In this document: piece after piece, positions 59,795 through 64,000 of the stretch
How positions within the stretch are numbered: position 1 is the first letter of the stretch
Layout: every line of letters begins with the position of its first letter
Assembly: GCA_910589415.1 (NCBI GenBank)
Contig: OU342632.1
Location: 40,685,637-40,749,636, forward strand
DNA from: Malachius bipustulatus
Taxonomy: Eukaryota > Arthropoda > Insecta > Coleoptera > Melyridae
Length of the DNA stretch: 64,000 nucleotides
Direction: 5' to 3'
Notes under the pieces: model-generated
What the model was told of the DNA's origin: nothing
What the model saw: the letters and a program-made list of their open reading frames with translations, nothing else
Databases searched by the model: none
Translations under genes and position numbers: made by a program

Positions 59795-61010
59795 CAAAAC
59801 GCTCCTGTAGCTTTATCTTTAAAGATTAGTGAACGAAATTTTGGATCCTTTCAAAACGTTGGAATGATGTTAGATTTTCGTTGAAAAAATTTCCAAAAGT
59901 CGAGTCACTTCTACAGGGTGTCCCTTCAAAATTCCCGCAAGCCGGTTCTTGTGGTATCATTTCAGGTCGCAGTTTTCAATCTAGGAGGCTGAAATTTTTG
60001 TGGGAGTAAGATATCCACAAGGAGTGGTCTGGTATTGCACTTGAGCAAAATCGGCCAAGCCGTTTCAAAATGGCAGCCATTTGAATTTTTTGAAAATTTG
60101 CTATTTTTTGAGCCCCTGTATGAGCAAGATGGCAATAAAACTTTGAAATAAAATTAACAAGATTGGAAGAAAACTATTTGAAATTTGAATTAAAGCAATA
60201 AAACTGGCATTATTTATATTAATAAGCCAGTGGCGTGGGTAGGAAAAGGGTAAAAATGTCTAAATTTCTATAACCGTTTATGAGTTCATTTTTAAAGAAA
60301 TTGAACTGAAATTTTCACAGTAGGTAAGTACACTAATATCCTTTAACCCTTAAAAGTTTCAAGAAGTAAATAAGAAAAATGACGGAGATATAAATATTTT
60401 TTTTCATATGATGTTTATTTCTTTAAAATTTTAAAACCGCTGCTGTAGCATCATATTTAAAGATTAGTGAACGAAATTTTTTACCCTTGTGAAACTTCGA
60501 AATGACATTTGATTTTCGTAAAAAAATTTTCCTAAAGCTGCGTTACTTCTACAGGGTGTCCCTCCAAATTAAAAACAAAAACCGTCTATGAGGCACGGTT
60601 TCTGATCGCAGTTTTCAATCTAGGGGGCTGAAATTTTTTTATGAGATAGCCGCAAGGAGCGTCTGGTTCTGTATTTGAGTAAAATCGAGCCGTTTCAAAA
60701 TGGCGGCCTTTTCAATTTTAGAAAAAATTGCCAAAATTTGAACCCCTATACCTACCTACCTATAAGCAAGTTAGAAAAACAAATTAACACGATTGGAAGA
60801 AAATTATTTTAAATTTGAGTTAATGCAGTAAAATTTGCATATTTTTCATTAATAAGCCAGTGGCGTGGGTAGGAAAAGGGTAAAAATGGCTAAATTTCTA
60901 TAACCGTTTATTAGCCTTTTTTGAAGGAGTTGAGCTGAAGTTTTTCCAGTAGACAGTTTTAACATGATGTTTATTCCTCTAAAATTTCAAATTTTCGGTT
61001 TTCAAAATTC
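59795..61010. repeat. Tandem duplication, two units of about 0.6 kb
   Basis: Both units hold AGATTAGTGAACGAAATTTT, CTACAGGGTGTCCCT, GCAGTTTTCAATCTAGG and AAGCCAGTGGCGTGGGTAGG in this order (first from 59795, second from about 60435). The left arm has only one unit, at 41480-42160, so the duplication postdates the palindrome, or the left arm lost a copy. Confidence 0.8.
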
Positions 61011-61321
61011 CCCTTTCACTTTTTGCGAATTTATTAAAGGCAGTGTAAAGAATAGTATTTTTTAAGTAAAGTTAGCCAGTGGCGGACACAGGAAAAGGAA
61101 AAAAAATTAAATTTGCCAATTTTTTTTTATTTTGTTAAATTTAAAAATCCATTCTAAGGGACGTTTTCAAACTAAATGAAATGAAATTTTCTCAGTAAAC
61201 CACTACGCTAATATGACCTGACTATGGAAAATTTCAGAAATCCCATTTAAAAAGCGGTGAAAATATTCATAATTGAATCGCATAAAAATACACTATTTCT
61301 GCGATTGATGCGCAAGAAGGT

Positions 61322-61490
61322 TTTTGGAATGCAAATGCAAAATAAATGCAAAATTCAAAATAAAAACTGTGCTACTGTTTGTCTCGAAGATATTCCTTGC
61401 CCTGAAAGTGAAAAAAAAATAGAAATTCGACCGTAGTGTCAAAGAGGCCTTAGTTGTGACCTTAATATTAGTTTGCAATGGCTGTTTAAT
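61322..61490. repeat. Right part of the interrupted CCGCGG-terminus repeat
   Basis: It runs from TTTTTGGAATGCAAATGCAA through CTTAGTTGTGACCTTAATAT and stops at CAATGGCTGTTT. It is in the same orientation as 39058-39377 and continues roughly where that copy breaks. The far terminus of the repeat is missing. Confidence 0.75.
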
Positions 61491-62440
61491 GACCCCTTCC
61501 CCAAAAACTTCCACACAATAATAATAAATCAATTTTCATTATACAGGGGGTTATTCTAACTGCGAAAAATTTTAGGAAGTGATTCCTTGGCTCATTTTAA
61601 GGAAAAAATGTCCCTTTAATATGTATCTTAAAATTCAAAATTTTTGAGATTTACAAGGTGTCAAAAATATATTATTTATGCATTTTTTTGAAGATATCTT
61701 GGGAACAGTTAGAGATAAAGAACTCAGATTTTGTATGCATGTCATAGGTATCATTGATATTTTATAGATACATTTTTAATACCAATTAATTTTTTTGTGT
61801 GCTATTATTATAGCGGAATTCTGAGAATTGAGCGAATTTTTTTGTTCTTCATTTTTCGAGACATGTTTTGAAACATCCAAAGCGACTTTCTCATCGTAAA
61901 TGGCTGTTTTTCTCGAAAACGGTTCACGTTAGGGCACACTTGTGACCTATGATACCTTTTTTGTGTAGAAAGCATTGGAGGTTTAAAATGAGCTTTTAAA
62001 ATGTCAATTTTCCCAGTGTCGATCGTATGGATATTTGAAAAAAAAAACTCAAAAAATTTTTTGTTAGCATTAAAACCGCAGCTAATATCAATGATAAGAT
62101 TTGTACCAAAGTTGAGCTCCAAACCTCAAACGGTTCCTAATATAAATAATAAGAAAACTGGAAAATAAAAATTTCTTTGACACCATTTATCTCAAAAACA
62201 GTGCAACCCACCTTAATGGGAAATTTTTACTTAGAATGAGCAAAAGGAATCACCCCCTAAAATTTTTCGCACTTATTTTGGATAACTCTTTATATCTTGT
62301 ACTAAAATTTATGAACAAACCCGGTATCAAGTCGCAGTTCTTTCAGGATGTCATACCGAGTAGCGTAAATTTTTTACTAAAAAAAACTCAGGGATTTAAT
62401 TCAGGTGCATGTGATCTATGACTATAAGGCAGCTTATTTG
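61491..62440. other. Old repeat-derived sequence
   Basis: TATACAGGGGGTTATTCTAA at 61541 and GATTTACAAGGTGTCAAAAA at 61650 resemble starts of CAGGGTG-type repeats. Part of it resembles 43390-43470 (AAGATATCTTGGGAACAGTT versus CGATATCTTAGGAACTGTTT). No complete element was seen. Confidence 0.4.
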
Positions 62441-63530
62441 ACCATTTTTAAACTGCACATCGTACGGGGTATGTCTGAAAAAATGGGAACAAGTCCTTCA
62501 AAAGTGTGTTCGTTTTTTGAAAAGCTGTTATCATTTTCCTTTAAGTAGATACCTAATTATAAGCCTAATTATATTTGAGAGGGGGGGGGTGTTTATATTT
62601 CCTTGAATTATATGAAATGGTTATTATCGATAAAGATCGGATATATCCTATTATTAATTATCTGTTCAAGATATTACGTAAGTATAATATTTGTTTGCAG
62701 ATATTGTTCATAATTTTATATGAAATGAACTTTCAAAATTTATGTAAAATTTATTGTCTACTCAAATTACCTATACGCGGATACTTATAAGTATTAATTA
62801 TTCACATTATCGAGACACCTGTAGTTAAAGTTAAACGTAGGTAAGTACAGTGGAAAGTTCAGTAAATATACATTCTTACCCTTGAGGAGGATGACCAATT
62901 CATAAATAATTCACGAATTAACACACATTCAAAAGCGGAACTTGATGCATAAAAGAGCGCACAAAAGAGCGCACAAAAATAACTTTGCACTTCCGGATGT
63001 AATCTGATGCAAATTGTGCCGGCAGCAATCAATACACCAGAACTAAATACATACACGTAATTGTTTATTAATATAAGAAGAATTAATTTTAAATCCAATT
63101 ATTTTTTGAACTACTTTCAATTGTAATTTTAATTATTTTTTCTTTCTCTTTAAATCGCGCATCCTGGTCTGGTAATTGTAGCAATTTCATCCCATATTTA
63201 TCTATACTTAACTAGAAGTAGGTACCTACGCAGGTATATGCATGAATGGAAAAAAATGTTAAACCGCCTGCCTGAAGAGTTTCTTATTCCCTTATCAGCA
63301 GGACTAACTTAATAATACAATTAATAGTATCAATAGTACTTACTGTAATCTTAATCCACATATTTGCGAATACACCCAACAAATAATATGAAAGTACACT
63401 AAAATCGATAAATAAATAAAATAAAAATTACACAGCGACTTATTCAACACGATCTCATTTTGCGAGACGAATAAAAATCGAAGCTGAAAATTAACTATGG
63501 ATGAAGAATATCTCGAAACTGAAATCCTTT
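62441..63530. other. Intergenic, no gene seen
   Basis: AT-rich, with a poly-G run at 62581-62589 and a duplicated AAAAGAGCGCAC motif at 62952-62975. No domain was recognised. Confidence 0.4.
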
Positions 63531-63830
63531 CAGGTGTCGAAGAGAAGGGGTCACCGCTCCGGCGGTAATATCACGCGGAGCCTAGAGAAAGGGAGTTTGT
63601 AGAAAGTTGTTTTGCCGGCGGCCGCAAGATGCGGTCTCTAAATAAATAACCATCACACATACAGGGTCGATTAAAGCATGTCATAAACCGCGGATGATAA
63701 GTAGTCTCCCATGTAGTTCACGCTTCGTTATGCCCCCTCGGATGCGAACAGGAAGAGCAGCGAGCTGGAGCACCTCCCGTGCGAATCCGACCGGTAAATC
63801 CCCCATCATCAACGCTCACACAATGTAATC
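63531..63830. other. GC-richer patch, function unknown
   Basis: It contains CCGCTCCGGCGGTAATATCA, GCCGGCGGCCGCAAGATGCG and GCGAGCTGGAGCACCTCCCG, standing out against AT-rich surroundings. It could be a promoter/5' UTR of a gene beyond the window, an exon or a repeat. No open frame of length or splice structure supports a call. Confidence 0.3.
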
Positions 63831-64000
63831 TTATTTAGATTCATGTTTTTGTTTTATTTTTTTGACGTGTAATAGTTGGAACAATCTATTAGAGTTACAT
63901 CGCAGAGGTATAATCAAAATTAGCAGTAAGTAAATAATATAATAGAATAGGTAGGTATATTATGTGAAGAATGAAGATATAAGAAAATATTTTATATTCG

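Larger units (their letters stand above)
52662..61325. repeat. Right arm of giant palindrome
   Basis: It is the inverse counterpart of 39482-52661. It carries a private solo LTR at 53755-54002 and a tandem duplication at 59795-61010. Scattered substitutions against the left arm are visible, such as GKPFWV versus SKPSWV in one mirror frame, while other blocks translate identically. The arms are therefore diverged copies. Confidence 0.9.

Noticed and set aside
39482..61325. Palindrome as a pure assembly artefact
   Set aside because: The arms differ by substitutions, three left-only insertions with target duplications, one right-only solo LTR and a tandem duplication. A simple fold-back artefact would give identical arms, though long reads are still needed.

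Overview
This window looks like a repeat-dense, AT-rich stretch of an arthropod, most likely insect, nuclear genome. Three things suggest it: an intron-containing gene for a secreted proline/glutamine-rich protein, insect-type non-LTR retrotransposons, and many Tc1/mariner-like fold-back repeats with CAGGGTG-type ends. I cannot name the species. I saw no rRNA, tRNA or CRISPR array.

Layout. 1-6.9 kb holds two abutting fold-back repeats and a short-motif element built from GGACGTCC palindromes. 6.9-11.6 kb holds the one host gene I can support, on the minus strand. Its four coding exons join with matching phases into about 1,006 residues beginning with a signal peptide. 11.9-31 kb is a graveyard: a dead mariner transposase, RT remnants of jockey/CR1-like retrotransposons at 13-14 kb, 19.6-20.3 kb and 26-27 kb, non-LTR 3' ends at 17.7 and 21 kb, a Tc1-type fold-back at 23.2-24.0 kb and several short-motif repeats.

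32.3-38.4 kb is an apparently intact two-ORF non-LTR retrotransposon (endonuclease, reverse transcriptase, RNase H). A 210-bp direct repeat, identical on reading, flanks it and looks like an exceptionally long target-site duplication.

39.5-61.3 kb is a giant inverted duplication (palindrome) of about 21.8 kb. Its centre is an AT-rich hairpin near 52,661. The arms have diverged and carry private insertions: three DNA-type elements in the left arm, a solo LTR and a tandem duplication in the right. Each arm supplies the empty site for the other arm's insertions, so target-site duplications can be read directly. The whole structure interrupts a copy of a 0.56-kb repeat whose termini contain CCGCGG.

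61.5-64 kb is repeat-derived or uncharacterised sequence with a GC-richer patch near 63.5-63.8 kb.
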